From: Bacteroidia bacterium
Lineage (GTDB): Bacteria > Bacteroidota > Bacteroidia > Bacteroidales > VadinHA17
Assembly: GCA_026391475.1 (NCBI GenBank)
Contig: JAPLED010000059.1
Span: 1 to 53,537, forward strand
Direction: 5' to 3'
DNA length: 53,537 nt
Shown: piece by piece, positions 40,456 to 50,473 of the stretch
Layout: each line of letters opens with the position of its first letter
Numbering within the stretch: the first letter of the stretch is position 1
Notes under the pieces: model-generated
Database searches by the model: none
Seen by the model: only the letters and a program-made list of their open reading frames with translations
What the model was told of the DNA's origin: nothing
Program-made: the position numbers and the translations under genes

Positions 40456-41420
40456 TCTACATACTTCTTCCCCTGCCAGGTATCAAGTTCTTCGAGGCGC
40501 TTTTCGATAAGATTAACAATCTGGTCGGTGCGTTTTTTGCCCCATCCCTCCCCTGTCAGAAAGCGTGGAGGTGCTTCACCTGTGAAGCGCTCAACGACAA
40601 ATGCAGGATTTAGTCTTTCCAGAAAACTGATAAAGAAATCGAGATACTCCTCCCATGTAAAGAGTTCAAAATCATCAGGATTATTCTGAAACTCCTTTTC
40701 CATTGTAGTTCCTTTAATTACCTGAAGCTGATGAAATTTCACGGTTGTCAGAGGCAGCCCGGAGATAACAGAAGCCTGGTTAAGCATCTCTTCTCTTGTT
40801 TCTCCGGGCAGTCCGAAAATGAAATGAGCGCCTGTGTTTATTCCAAGTGAAGCAGTTCTTTCTACAGCCCTGACTGCATCTTCAAATGAATGTCCGCGGT
40901 TGATCCTCTCCAGTGTTTTGTTGTAACACGACTCAATTCCATATTCAACAGCAAGATAACATCGCTGAGAAAGATCCTTTAAATATGCGAGTTTTTCTTC
41001 ATCAATACAATCAGGTCTTGTGCCGATAATAAGACCAACCACACCCGGATAACTCAATGCCTCTTCATAGCGCTTTTTTAATGTCTCCAATGGAGCATAT
41101 GTGTTCGAGTATGCCTGAAAATATGCGAGGTAAGAGACAGCCTCACTGTATCTCCATTTGTGAAATTCAATCCCTTCCTTTATCTGTTGAGATACTGATT
41201 TTGATGGGAGACAATATGAAGGATTAAAAGCATCGTTGTTACAATAAGTGCAGCCACCGGATCCTTTTGTTCCATCGCGGTTGGGACATGTAAATCCGGC
41301 ATCAATTGAAACCTTCTGAACCCTTGCGCCATAGATTCTCCTGAAATAATTGGAATAGGCGTTGAATCTGCGTTCATGACCCCATTGGTACACTTTTTTT
41401 TCTATTTGAATTGTTGTCAT
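40443..41420 (-). CDS. TIGR01212 family (YhcC-like) radical SAM protein
   Basis: 325 aa; KVSIDAGFTCPNRDGTKGSGGCTYCNN, SYLAYFQAYSNTYAPLETLK, HFIFGLPGETREEMLNQ, VKFHQLQVIKGT. Confidence 0.92.
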   Translation of the reverse strand: MTTIQIEKKVYQWGHERRFNAYSNYFRRIYGARVQKVSIDAGFTCPNRDGTKGSGGCTYCNNDAFNPSYCLPSKSVSQQIKEGIEFHKWRYSEAVSYLAYFQAYSNTYAPLETLKKRYEEALSYPGVVGLIIGTRPDCIDEEKLAYLKDLSQRCYLAVEYGIESCYNKTLERINRGHSFEDAVRAVERTASLGINTGAHFIFGLPGETREEMLNQASVISGLPLTTVKFHQLQVIKGTTMEKEFQNNPDDFELFTWEEYLDFFISFLERLNPAFVVERFTGEAPPRFLTGEGWGKKRTDQIVNLIEKRLEELDTWQGKKYVEISN

Positions 41421-44400
41421 TTAAGCAGATACAATTTTATTTTTATCAACATACCATATAAAAGCTTCAATATTGCTATATCCCATATCGATAAGTAAGC
41501 GGCGATACTGATCAACCTGTTCAGCATAATGAGGATTTTCCTCCCCGAACTTAAAATCAATAATTATTGTTTTTCCATCTTTAAATATAACCCGGTCGGG
41601 ACGGCGTGTATTACCTGATTGTAACAATATTCCGGCTTCTGTCATTACATTGTTTCCTGACATAAACCAACCTGCAACCTGAGGTGAGCTGATGAGGGAG
41701 TTAACTCTTTTTTCAATGTCGGCCGATTCTTCTTCAGGTAATTTACCTTCAAGAACGAGTTTCCTGACAGCAAATGAAATATCGGAAGGTGTATTAATAC
41801 CTTCAAAAACTTCGTGCATCAGTTTTCCATAGTTGATCTTTTTCCGTAACTCAATCTTATCTGATGAAAAATAATTCTCACCATGAAGTTTCAGTTTTAG
41901 TGATTCCATCTCGCGACTGACGTGATATGTTGAAGAGGTAAGATTCATATTATCAGTTGGTTTCCTTATATTTTCAGGCATTTCCCCATATTCGAACACC
42001 CGTTTTTCGCAGCTGTAAAAACTATTCAGAATATAATTTGACGATCCCGGAACGCTGGTATTCAGCGTAATGGCATTCTTAAGTACCCCCGCAATTGTAC
42101 TATTTGACATTGGATTATCAACCGAAAATCCATAAATGGCATCTTTTGCCCTTGTAAGTGCAACATACAACAGGTTAATATTATCGAGGTAAACCGAATA
42201 TTTTTCTTCCTTGTAATAATCAGCGAAAATTGTTTTGGATAATTCCTTGTTATATTTTACAGGAACAATACCAAGTTCATTAAAAGGAGGGATTATTGGT
42301 TTAACCCATAGAATTGGTGACTTAGAAGATATATGATCGAGATTCCATGAGAGAAAGGGTAAAATAACCACTTTGAATTCGAGTCCTTTCGACTTATGGA
42401 TGGTCAGAATTCTCATAGCATCCTGATTCCCTGGCAATACAACTGATTTCTTTTTACCTGATGCCTCCCACCAGTCGAGGAATGATTGAATATCAGCATT
42501 TTTATTCCCGGTAAAACTCACAATATAATCCTGAAAAGTGTTCAGGTATGCCACATTCCAGGAATATTCTCCAATTCCGAAGAATCTTATGATGCTTTCA
42601 GTAGCTTCAAACAGGGGCATTTGTCTGACTATATCAAGAAAACTTTCGTATCCCTCAGGAAAGTAAACCCTTGATCCTTCGATAAGTTTATCACTGATCA
42701 GTGGCACCTTATCAGCTTCTTCATCTCCTCTTGCCAGCAGAAAGAACCGTAGCATCAGGGCTCTGCTTATCATATCTGCCGGATCATTAACCACAGAGAT
42801 CACTGCGATGATGAAGTTAATTACAGGAGAGTTTGAAAGTAATAAGGAATCGTTTGATACTACATTAAAATTATAGGTATTTTTTTCCCTACACTGACAG
42901 TTATTATTATAGTCAATCAACGTTTTCAGAACCAGTGCCCCCTCCTTTCCTTCCCTCACAATAATACCAATATCCGAAGCATTATAACCATTGTCCTGGA
43001 AAGATTCTATGACACCAGGAAGCCGCTCAAGAACTATCTCCTGCCACTTTCGCTCCTTCTCATTTTCTATAAACTCCAACCTTACATAGCCTCCTGCTTT
43101 TTTACCGGGATCGACCTGTACAGCTTCAGAATAGAGTTTTTCGAAGTTCACCGGAAGTGTATCACTTGCAAGTGCTTCATCAACCTGCCCGGGAATAATT
43201 GAAAAGAGTGTGTTATTAAATCTGATAATATTTGAACGGCTTCTCCAGTTTGTTGTTAATGGCTTACTTATAAACCTGTCGTTATCAACCATTTTGGCGA
43301 GTTCTAAACCAAGTATCTGCCAGTCGCTGTTCCTCCACCGGTAAATTGATTGTTTTACATCACCAACAACAAGGTTATCAAAACCCTCTGCCATGCTGTT
43401 TTCGATCAATGGTCTGAAATTATTCCATTGTATGATTGATGTATCCTGAAACTCATCAATCATGAAATTTTCGTACCTGTTGCCCACCTTTTCGTAAATA
43501 AAAGGAGACTGATCCTCTTTAATAATAAGGTTAAGCAGTTCACCTGCATCGGATAGGAGAAAACTGTTTTCGGAAGTAGTTATAAGATGAACGTTGTGCA
43601 AGACATCTGATAAGATCCCAAGGGCATAAATATTTGAGAGAACAGCCTCTGCACTTTTGTATTCAACTATATTGTCATCATAATAATTAATTGAAACTCT
43701 GAGGGTTTTATCGAGACCACCGTCAATTGCAGCCTGAAGTTGTGGTGTTATGTTTCCTGTCGACCACCGGGGAGGGTCTTTAACTATCTCACGGACGTAA
43801 CTGTTCGGCTCCTTTACTGTTCCTGAAGCAATAGACCTTATGAATCCGGGAACTCCTTGCCCCTTCCGGTAAAACATATCATCGGACAATTCAAATTTTG
43901 AAAATATCTCATCAGCTATCTTCCCATAATCATGCAACTGTTTCTCAAATGAAGAAGATATTGATTTGATCTTTTCAATATATTCAAGAAGAAAATTTTT
44001 GTTTACAAGTTTTAATCGCTCATCAGTAGATAGAATTTTAAATTTTTCTTTAAAAAGCTCTTCTCCAAGCTTAATAATTCCATCTTTCAGATTCCAGCTC
44101 TTCTCATCGTCGATATTCGACATTGCATAAGAAGTCAGCCATGATTTAAGCTGAATGTCATTTGCTGCAGAGGCAATCATTTCATCAACAGCAGAAGAAA
44201 GAATTGTACTATGATCGAGTTCAATATTAAATCCGGAATGAAGTCCTACCTCCCTGACAAAAGCACGAAGTATCTTTTGGAAAAAACTATCAATTGTAGA
44301 GACAGAAAACCTCGAAAAATCGTGAAGGATGGAATTAAGAATATCTTTAGCTTCGTTCCTGATCCACTCTTCCGTTTTTTTTATCTCATTAATTAGTTCC

Positions 44401-44618
44401 TGCAAATATTCTGAAGGCTCTCCTACTGCCAGCTTATTGAGATTTTCAAGAATTCTTGATTTCATCTCAGCCGTGGCTTTATTAGTAAAAGTTACAGCAA
44501 GTATCTTTCTGTAGTTATATCTCGATTTAAACAGGCTGATAAGATAAATACCTGTCAGTTTATAGGTTTTACCCGAACCTGCTGAAGCGCTGTATATGGT
44601 CAAAGTGCCTTGGCTCAT
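41421..44618 (-). CDS. UvrD-family helicase / nuclease (AddA/RecB-like)
   Basis: 1065 aa; YSASAGSGKTYKL Walker A, AVTFTNKATAEMKSRI, MIDEFQDTS, GDVKQSIYRWRN, MRILTIHKSKGLEFKVVILP, VALTRAKDAIY, C-terminal PDRVIFKDGKTIIIDFKFG. Confidence 0.95.
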   Translation of the reverse strand: MSQGTLTIYSASAGSGKTYKLTGIYLISLFKSRYNYRKILAVTFTNKATAEMKSRILENLNKLAVGEPSEYLQELINEIKKTEEWIRNEAKDILNSILHDFSRFSVSTIDSFFQKILRAFVREVGLHSGFNIELDHSTILSSAVDEMIASAANDIQLKSWLTSYAMSNIDDEKSWNLKDGIIKLGEELFKEKFKILSTDERLKLVNKNFLLEYIEKIKSISSSFEKQLHDYGKIADEIFSKFELSDDMFYRKGQGVPGFIRSIASGTVKEPNSYVREIVKDPPRWSTGNITPQLQAAIDGGLDKTLRVSINYYDDNIVEYKSAEAVLSNIYALGILSDVLHNVHLITTSENSFLLSDAGELLNLIIKEDQSPFIYEKVGNRYENFMIDEFQDTSIIQWNNFRPLIENSMAEGFDNLVVGDVKQSIYRWRNSDWQILGLELAKMVDNDRFISKPLTTNWRSRSNIIRFNNTLFSIIPGQVDEALASDTLPVNFEKLYSEAVQVDPGKKAGGYVRLEFIENEKERKWQEIVLERLPGVIESFQDNGYNASDIGIIVREGKEGALVLKTLIDYNNNCQCREKNTYNFNVVSNDSLLLSNSPVINFIIAVISVVNDPADMISRALMLRFFLLARGDEEADKVPLISDKLIEGSRVYFPEGYESFLDIVRQMPLFEATESIIRFFGIGEYSWNVAYLNTFQDYIVSFTGNKNADIQSFLDWWEASGKKKSVVLPGNQDAMRILTIHKSKGLEFKVVILPFLSWNLDHISSKSPILWVKPIIPPFNELGIVPVKYNKELSKTIFADYYKEEKYSVYLDNINLLYVALTRAKDAIYGFSVDNPMSNSTIAGVLKNAITLNTSVPGSSNYILNSFYSCEKRVFEYGEMPENIRKPTDNMNLTSSTYHVSREMESLKLKLHGENYFSSDKIELRKKINYGKLMHEVFEGINTPSDISFAVRKLVLEGKLPEEESADIEKRVNSLISSPQVAGWFMSGNNVMTEAGILLQSGNTRRPDRVIFKDGKTIIIDFKFGEENPHYAEQVDQYRRLLIDMGYSNIEAFIWYVDKNKIVSA

Positions 44619-44644
44619 AATGGGTTAAAGTTAGCATTTTTCCC

Positions 44645-44652
44645 TATCTTTG
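44645..44652 (+). promoter_or_regulatory. Candidate -7 element (TATCTTTG) immediately upstream of mnmA
   Basis: Matches TAnnTTTG; only 4 bp before the GTG start at 44657. No clear -33 element. Confidence 0.4.
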
Positions 44653-44656
44653 CGAA

Positions 44657-45856
44657 GTGAAAAAAAGAGTTGTAATAGGATTGTCGGGTGGTGTGGACTC
44701 GAGTGTTGCAGCATGGGTTCTGAAGGAACAGGGATATGATGTTGCCGGTCTGTTTATGAGAAACTGGCACGATACAACAGGGTTGCTTCAGAGCGACTGT
44801 CATTGGGAAGATGACCTGATGTTTGCGGAGATGGTTGCGAAGAAGCTTAGCATTCCTTTTCACCAGGTTGATCTGAGCGTACCTTACCGTCAGAGAGTCG
44901 TTGACTATATGTTTGCTGAATATGAAAAGGGACGTACTCCCAACCCGGATGTATTGTGCAATAGGGAAATAAAATTTGATTCATTTGCTGAAGAGGCTCG
45001 TATGCTGGGGGGTGATTTCGTGGCTACCGGCCACTACTGCAGAAAGGAAGAGATAAAATCAGGAGACAAAACCGTTTACAGGCTTCTTTCAGGAAAAGAT
45101 AATAACAAGGACCAGAGCTATTTCCTGTGTCAGGTCAGTCAGGAGCAACTTGCTACTGCGCTTTTCCCAATTGGTGATCTGACTAAACCTGAAGTACGCA
45201 AAATAGCTGACAAACTGGGACTTGCAACGGCCCAGCGAAAAGATTCCCAGGGGATCTGTTTTGTCGGAAAGGTGCATCTGCCGACTTTTCTGCAACAGAA
45301 ACTTGAAGCGAAAAAGGGAAATATAATAGAAATAGGAAATAAATTTGTATTTCCTGAAATAGCTGAAGGATTTCCTGATGGTAAAGTGCATGATGGGTTA
45401 TTGTCGTCAATAACTGAATCTTTTAAATATAATCCAACATCCGGAAAGGTTATTGGAATTCATAACGGAGCACATTTCTTTACCATTGGTCAAAGGAAAG
45501 GGATGAATGTGGGAGGGCACAAAGAGGCTCTGTTCGTGATAGGTATTGATGTTGAGAAGAATGTCGTTTATGTCGGTGAAGGTCAATCACATCCCGGACT
45601 GAATCGTAAAGGATTGTTTATAAGGAAAGACGAAACACACTGGATCAGAACAGATATAAAGATGGAAGAAGGGGAAAGTCGTGATTATATGGTCAGGATA
45701 AGATATCGTCAGCCGTTGCAGAAGGCACGGATATACTGCCGGGAGAAAGGAATGTATATTATATTCGATAAGCCACAGCGGGGTATTGCCCCGGGGCAGT
45801 TTGCAGCATGGTATGAAGTGGATGAGGTGATAGGATCGGGAGTGATTAACAGGTAG
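44657..45856 (+). CDS. mnmA: tRNA 2-thiouridine(34) synthase MnmA
   Basis: 399 aa, GTG start; VVIGLSGGVDSSVAAWVLKEQGYDVAGLFMRNW, PNPDVLCNREIKFDSF, KDNNKDQSYFLCQVSQEQL, GICFVGK. Confidence 0.95.
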   Translation: MKKRVVIGLSGGVDSSVAAWVLKEQGYDVAGLFMRNWHDTTGLLQSDCHWEDDLMFAEMVAKKLSIPFHQVDLSVPYRQRVVDYMFAEYEKGRTPNPDVLCNREIKFDSFAEEARMLGGDFVATGHYCRKEEIKSGDKTVYRLLSGKDNNKDQSYFLCQVSQEQLATALFPIGDLTKPEVRKIADKLGLATAQRKDSQGICFVGKVHLPTFLQQKLEAKKGNIIEIGNKFVFPEIAEGFPDGKVHDGLLSSITESFKYNPTSGKVIGIHNGAHFFTIGQRKGMNVGGHKEALFVIGIDVEKNVVYVGEGQSHPGLNRKGLFIRKDETHWIRTDIKMEEGESRDYMVRIRYRQPLQKARIYCREKGMYIIFDKPQRGIAPGQFAAWYEVDEVIGSGVINR

Positions 45857-45872
45857 CCTGATGCCGGTAAAA

Positions 45873-47456
45873 CTATTTGAAAAGCAGGTTTACATTCGGA
45901 TCGGGAATTATCTCAACATTATTCATTGATGGCACCATGATTTTTGTAACTCTCTCTTTAACAATAACATTTACAATTTTCTCTCCTGAAGCATCTTTGA
46001 TCAACAGTTCCAGGTTGAATTCAAACAGGTGCTCCTGTTTCTGCTCGATGTACACATCTATCATTCCCTTTTTCTTTCCGTTCTCGTGCCATATCCTGAG
46101 TTCTGGTTGTCCTGCTGTATAGAGCCATTGTTGAAAGAATTTGCCAAGGTTCCTTCCACTGACCTCCTCCATAACATTCTTAAAATCTTCAGTGAGAGCA
46201 TTGGAATTATAAAAGCGTTCATAATATAATCGCAATCCTTTCATAAAAACCTCGTCTCCAAGATCATGTCTGAGCATATGCAGAACCCACGCTCCCTTTT
46301 GATAAGAATTTACACTTAGCAGATCCATCAGGTTTGTTATTGTAGTATCGATTACTGGTTTTGCATGTTTTTCATAGTATTTTAAAACCTTTGCCCGAGC
46401 TGATGTCATATCGGATTCAAGTCTGTCTTTTCCCTGTAACGATTCAAAATAGAGTGAAGTCATATATGTTGCAAAACCCTCACTCAACCATATATGATGC
46501 CAGTCAGTCTCTGTGATACAGTCACCAAACCATTGATGAGCTATCTCGTGGGCTATAAGTCCTTCTGCCCTGCCCAGGCCTGACACGGAGTTTTCGGAAT
46601 AAAAAATAGTACCCGCATTCTCAAGACCACCATAAATTGTTTTTGACTGAACATTTGCCAGTTTCTTGTAGGGATATTGTCCTATAATCCTGCTGTAATA
46701 TTCCAGCGGTCTGATTGCAACTGAATAATCGGAAAAGCCCTCTTTACGATTTTCAGGATAGACCCACGACCATACAGGTATATTATTTACATTTCCTGCT
46801 AATTGTACTGCAAATTCAGCAGCACCGAAAGTCATCACCTTGATTGCCAGAGGGACCGTTTCACTCCAATGAGTAAGTGTCATATTACCAACCAGATCAG
46901 ACTCCTCCACGAGTGTGCCACTTGCAATCACTTTGTACCTGTCGGGTGCTGTAATGATAAAATCGACGGAAGCCTTATCATAAGGATGATCGATACATGG
47001 GAGATAATTATGAGCTCTGTCTGGCCAGTGGTCGGCAAAAAAGGTACGGTTACCGAATTTGTTTTTCGAAATTATCAACCCATCAGCAGGAATCCCGTTG
47101 TACTCAATGACAAATTCCAGAGTATCATTCTGTTTGACAGGATTATCGAAAAAAACTAATAACCTCTCCTCTTCCTGTTCCCATTTAACATCTTTTGGAC
47201 CTGAGTGTACACTTGTTACACCCATCCCCTTTCCCTCTCTGTTTATTCCTGTCAGATCAAAAGAAATTGAATCAGCTTCATTAATGAATTTTATTTTAAT
47301 TAAAGCTCTTCCTTCAATTCTGTCAGTTGAATCATTAATTGTCAGAGCAAACTCATAATGAAGCACATCGGCATTGAAATTACGCGGGTATCCATCATGG
47401 GCTGAGACAAACGGTAATAAAATGAAAAGAAGATAAAAACAAAATACTTTTCTCAT
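45873..47456 (-). CDS. M1 family metallopeptidase
   Basis: 527 aa; GGLENAGTIFYSE, HEIAHQWFGDCITETDWHHIWLSEGFATY. Confidence 0.96.
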   Translation of the reverse strand: MRKVFCFYLLFILLPFVSAHDGYPRNFNADVLHYEFALTINDSTDRIEGRALIKIKFINEADSISFDLTGINREGKGMGVTSVHSGPKDVKWEQEEERLLVFFDNPVKQNDTLEFVIEYNGIPADGLIISKNKFGNRTFFADHWPDRAHNYLPCIDHPYDKASVDFIITAPDRYKVIASGTLVEESDLVGNMTLTHWSETVPLAIKVMTFGAAEFAVQLAGNVNNIPVWSWVYPENRKEGFSDYSVAIRPLEYYSRIIGQYPYKKLANVQSKTIYGGLENAGTIFYSENSVSGLGRAEGLIAHEIAHQWFGDCITETDWHHIWLSEGFATYMTSLYFESLQGKDRLESDMTSARAKVLKYYEKHAKPVIDTTITNLMDLLSVNSYQKGAWVLHMLRHDLGDEVFMKGLRLYYERFYNSNALTEDFKNVMEEVSGRNLGKFFQQWLYTAGQPELRIWHENGKKKGMIDVYIEQKQEHLFEFNLELLIKDASGEKIVNVIVKERVTKIMVPSMNNVEIIPDPNVNLLFK

Positions 47457-48352
47457 ATGGTGTTGTTTTTCTGTCTGCTCACAACAAAAACGCCTGCAAA
47501 AATAAGTAATGCGGAGATTACCATTACCAGATCAATATGATCCTGCCCCATCATCGAAACGATATACGCTGCAATAATTGGCTGAGTGTAAGTATAGGTG
47601 CTGACAATAGTGGGACTAAGCCGTCTCAGGCCGAAGGAGAGAAGGAGATACCCAAGGTAAGTTGCAAAGACAACAACGAAACCTATTCCCAGCCATGCAT
47701 TTAAAGGTATTGATGACCAATCCATTGTACTCCATTGGTTATAACCTGTCGGGATCGTTGTAAGCATTCCGAAAAAGAAGATCCATTTCATAACTGTTAC
47801 AGGATGATACTTTTCGAGCATCCTCTTAATAATTACTGTATAAAATGCCCAGCTGATAGTATTAACTAAGGTAAAAACATCTCCCAAAAAAGTAGAGCTT
47901 GCCAGGTCTGGAGTTCCATTCTGCAGTATTAACAATAATACCCCGGAAAGACCTATTGCAAGGCCGCTCCCTTTCAGGAATGTTATTCTCTCGTTCAGTA
48001 TCAGTGCAACAAAAACAAATGCGAATATCGGGTTTGTAGATTGAATTATTGATGAGTTAATCGGAGATGTGAGATTCAGTCCTGCCAGAAAAAGTATCTG
48101 ATTTATAACTACACCAAAAAAGGAACATCCGAAAAGAAATAATAAATCTTTCCGGTTGACAGGTTCTTTTGGCATGAAAAGACTTGTGATCCAGAATAGT
48201 CCTGCTGTAAGGACACTCCTGAACGAAACAAGGGCAAGTGGTTTTATATGGTCAGGCATCACAGACTTGGCTATGGAGTAATTTAGTCCATATATAATAT
48301 TGGCTGCCAGAAGTGAAAGGTGTGCCCAGGTTTTTACCCGACTCTTATGCAT
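47453..48352 (-). CDS. DMT/EamA family transporter
   Basis: Multiple TM helices; two EamA halves. Start revised from 48454 to ATG at 48352 (MHKSRVKTWAHLSLLAANIIYGLNYSIAK), which matches a usual EamA N-terminus. Confidence 0.85.
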   Translation of the reverse strand: MHKSRVKTWAHLSLLAANIIYGLNYSIAKSVMPDHIKPLALVSFRSVLTAGLFWITSLFMPKEPVNRKDLLFLFGCSFFGVVINQILFLAGLNLTSPINSSIIQSTNPIFAFVFVALILNERITFLKGSGLAIGLSGVLLLILQNGTPDLASSTFLGDVFTLVNTISWAFYTVIIKRMLEKYHPVTVMKWIFFFGMLTTIPTGYNQWSTMDWSSIPLNAWLGIGFVVVFATYLGYLLLSFGLRRLSPTIVSTYTYTQPIIAAYIVSMMGQDHIDLVMVISALLIFAGVFVVSRQKNNTI

Positions 48353-48485
48353 ACTCAGAATTTGAGTCGCAAAAGTAGTAAAAGCAGGATAACCTGCAAA
48401 TTCAAACCAGAATAATCCACTATAAGGAAACCTGACTATAGAAGACCAATTCATGAATTATGGATATATTTGAAAAAAATCTAAA

Positions 48486-49187
48486 ATGCAAAAGATATCA
48501 GTAATCAGTGGCGGTGCCAGCGGACTGGGATTGGAAATTGCTGAACTCCTGGTTAAATCGGGGAAAAACGTACTTATTCTTGGCCGTACCAATGAGAAAC
48601 TCGCATTAGCTTCAGCCAGGCTTAAGAAATCTGAGAAACACAATTTAGCCGAATCGTTGATCTGCAATATTGGGAAGGAAGAAGACATCAAAAAAGTTGG
48701 TGGGTATCTGACAAAAAATATGCTTTCAGTTGAATATCTTTTCAATAATGCCGGCATGGGTCTCTTCACAAAAGCAGATACATCAACATCGGCTATGATT
48801 GACACTGTTTTTGAGGCCAACCTTAAGGGGATGATCCTACTGACATCTGAAATTCTAAGAATAACTTCCGAAGAAGAAGAACTTACCATAGTTAATATTA
48901 TGTCAACCTCTGCCCTGCTCGGAAGAGCGGAAGAGACAATCTATTGTGCCGCAAAATGGGGAGCCAGAGGTTATACCGAGGCGCTCAGAACTGAACTGAA
49001 AGGGACAAAACGGAATATTATTGCAGTATATCCTGGTGGTATGAGAACAGATTTCTGGAACATTATTGGTCAGAACCGTGATATAAGCAGCTTTATGGAT
49101 CCGGCAGAAGTGGCAACGAAAATTGTAAATGCTGTTATCGTCGCCGAAAAGATGCTTGTTACGGATATTACCATTAACAGAAAGTAA
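48486..49187 (+). CDS. SDR family oxidoreductase
   Basis: 233 aa; SVISGGASGLGLEIAE, YLFNNAGMG, YCAAKWGARGYTEALR, AVYPGGMRTDF. Confidence 0.92.
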   Translation: MQKISVISGGASGLGLEIAELLVKSGKNVLILGRTNEKLALASARLKKSEKHNLAESLICNIGKEEDIKKVGGYLTKNMLSVEYLFNNAGMGLFTKADTSTSAMIDTVFEANLKGMILLTSEILRITSEEEELTIVNIMSTSALLGRAEETIYCAAKWGARGYTEALRTELKGTKRNIIAVYPGGMRTDFWNIIGQNRDISSFMDPAEVATKIVNAVIVAEKMLVTDITINRK

Positions 49188-49217
49188 GGCGACAGGCAGC
49201 AGGCAACAGGCGACAGG
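49188..49217. repeat. Heptad tandem array GGCGACA-type x4
   Basis: ggcgaca ggcagca ggcaaca ggcgaca gg, starting on the first base after the SDR stop codon. Confidence 0.9.
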
Positions 49218-49224
49218 TAAAAAA

Positions 49225-49256
49225 AGACTGCAAGACAATCAGACATTAAGACAACC
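49225..49256. repeat. Octad array AGACAnnn-type x4
   Basis: agactgca agacaatc agacatta agacaacc. It contains the stop codon of nspC (49246-49248) and shares unit and trailing CCTGTT with the array at 31301-31353. Confidence 0.8.
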
Positions 49257-50385
49257 TGTTCTTATAGTCTTCGTAACCAAATTCCCTGATTAATTTGAAT
49301 TTGCCATCAATCGTCCAGATGCCGATAGAAGGATGGTGCACACCGTTAAATGTGGTGGTTTTCACCATCGTATAATGGATCATATCCCGGAAGATCATCC
49401 TGTCACCTGGTTTAAGCTCCCTTTCAAATGACCATTCACCCATAACATCGCCCGATAAACATGAGTTACCTCCTATCTTGTAAGTTGGTTTCCCGGGAAC
49501 CGGGTCAGTTGCACCGGTAATTTTAGGTTTGTAGGGCATTTCAAGGCAATCAGGCATGTGGGCAATAAAAGAGACATCCAGGATAGCTGTTTTAATGCCT
49601 TGATTTTCAACTATATCTTCAACTGTTGAAACTAATTCTCCTGTTTCCCATGCAAAAGCACTTCCCGGTTCAAGTATGACATGAAGACCGGATTTCTCAC
49701 GGAATCTTTTAAGAATTTTTATAAGGTGAACAACATCATAATCTTTTCTGGTCATCAGATGTCCGCCACCCATATTGATCCACTTGAGCTGAGAAAAAAA
49801 CTTTCCGAATTTAACCTCAACAGTCTCCAGGACTTTTTCGAGAGCATAAGAGTCAGATTCAAAAAGAACATGAAAATGAAGCCCTTCGATTCCTTCAGGC
49901 AAACCATCCTTCAGATCATCTGCAATCACACCCAGTCTGGACCCGGGAGAGCATGGATTATATAGCCCGTGACTTACCTCTGAATATTCAGGATTGATTC
50001 TTAATCCGGTTGAAACTTTCTTCGAATATTTTTGCAATTCAGTCGAATATTTTCTGAACTGGTTCAATGAATTAAAAGTGACATGAGAACTGTACTTAAG
50101 AATTGATTGAAACTCACTCTGCTTATATACAGGAGAATATGTATGAGCAGGAGAACCTATCTCATCGGAACACAGACGTGCTTCGTCCACAGAACTTGCA
50201 GCAGCGCCTGAAATATATTCCCTGAGAATTGGAAAAACTCCCCACATGGCAAATCCCTTGAATGCAAGGATTATCTCAGCACCGGATTCTATTGATACCC
50301 GATTGATAAGAGAAAGGTTCTTACGGAATCTTTCTTCATCGATTACGTAACAGGGAGATGGTAATATGTTGTAGTTAATTGGCAA
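49246..50385 (-). CDS. nspC: Carboxynorspermidine decarboxylase
   Basis: 379 aa; SPCYVIDEERFRKNL, LRINPEYSEVSHGLYNPCSPGSRLGV, GLHFHVLFESDSYAL, WINMGGGHLMTRKDYD. Confidence 0.95.
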   Translation of the reverse strand: MPINYNILPSPCYVIDEERFRKNLSLINRVSIESGAEIILAFKGFAMWGVFPILREYISGAAASSVDEARLCSDEIGSPAHTYSPVYKQSEFQSILKYSSHVTFNSLNQFRKYSTELQKYSKKVSTGLRINPEYSEVSHGLYNPCSPGSRLGVIADDLKDGLPEGIEGLHFHVLFESDSYALEKVLETVEVKFGKFFSQLKWINMGGGHLMTRKDYDVVHLIKILKRFREKSGLHVILEPGSAFAWETGELVSTVEDIVENQGIKTAILDVSFIAHMPDCLEMPYKPKITGATDPVPGKPTYKIGGNSCLSGDVMGEWSFERELKPGDRMIFRDMIHYTMVKTTTFNGVHHPSIGIWTIDGKFKLIREFGYEDYKNRLS

Positions 50386-50399
50386 GTATTATAGTATTT

Positions 50400-50471
50400 G
50401 GCGACAGGCGTCAGGCATCAGGGGTATCTCAGGGTAATCACCTGTTGCCCGTAGCCTGTCGCCTGTAGCCC
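50400..50471. repeat. Two heptad arrays in inverted orientation
   Basis: ggcgaca ggcgtca ggcatca (50400-50420) and cctgttg cccgtag cctgtcg cctgtag ccc (50441-50471). Perfect 10-bp inverted repeat ggcgacaggc (50400-50409) / gcctgtcgcc (50454-50463). Confidence 0.85.
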
Positions 50472-50473
50472 TT

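Noticed and set aside
48353-48454. Longer start of the EamA transporter ORF
   Set aside because: The extra 34 residues do not resemble an EamA N-terminus; ATG at 48352 fits.
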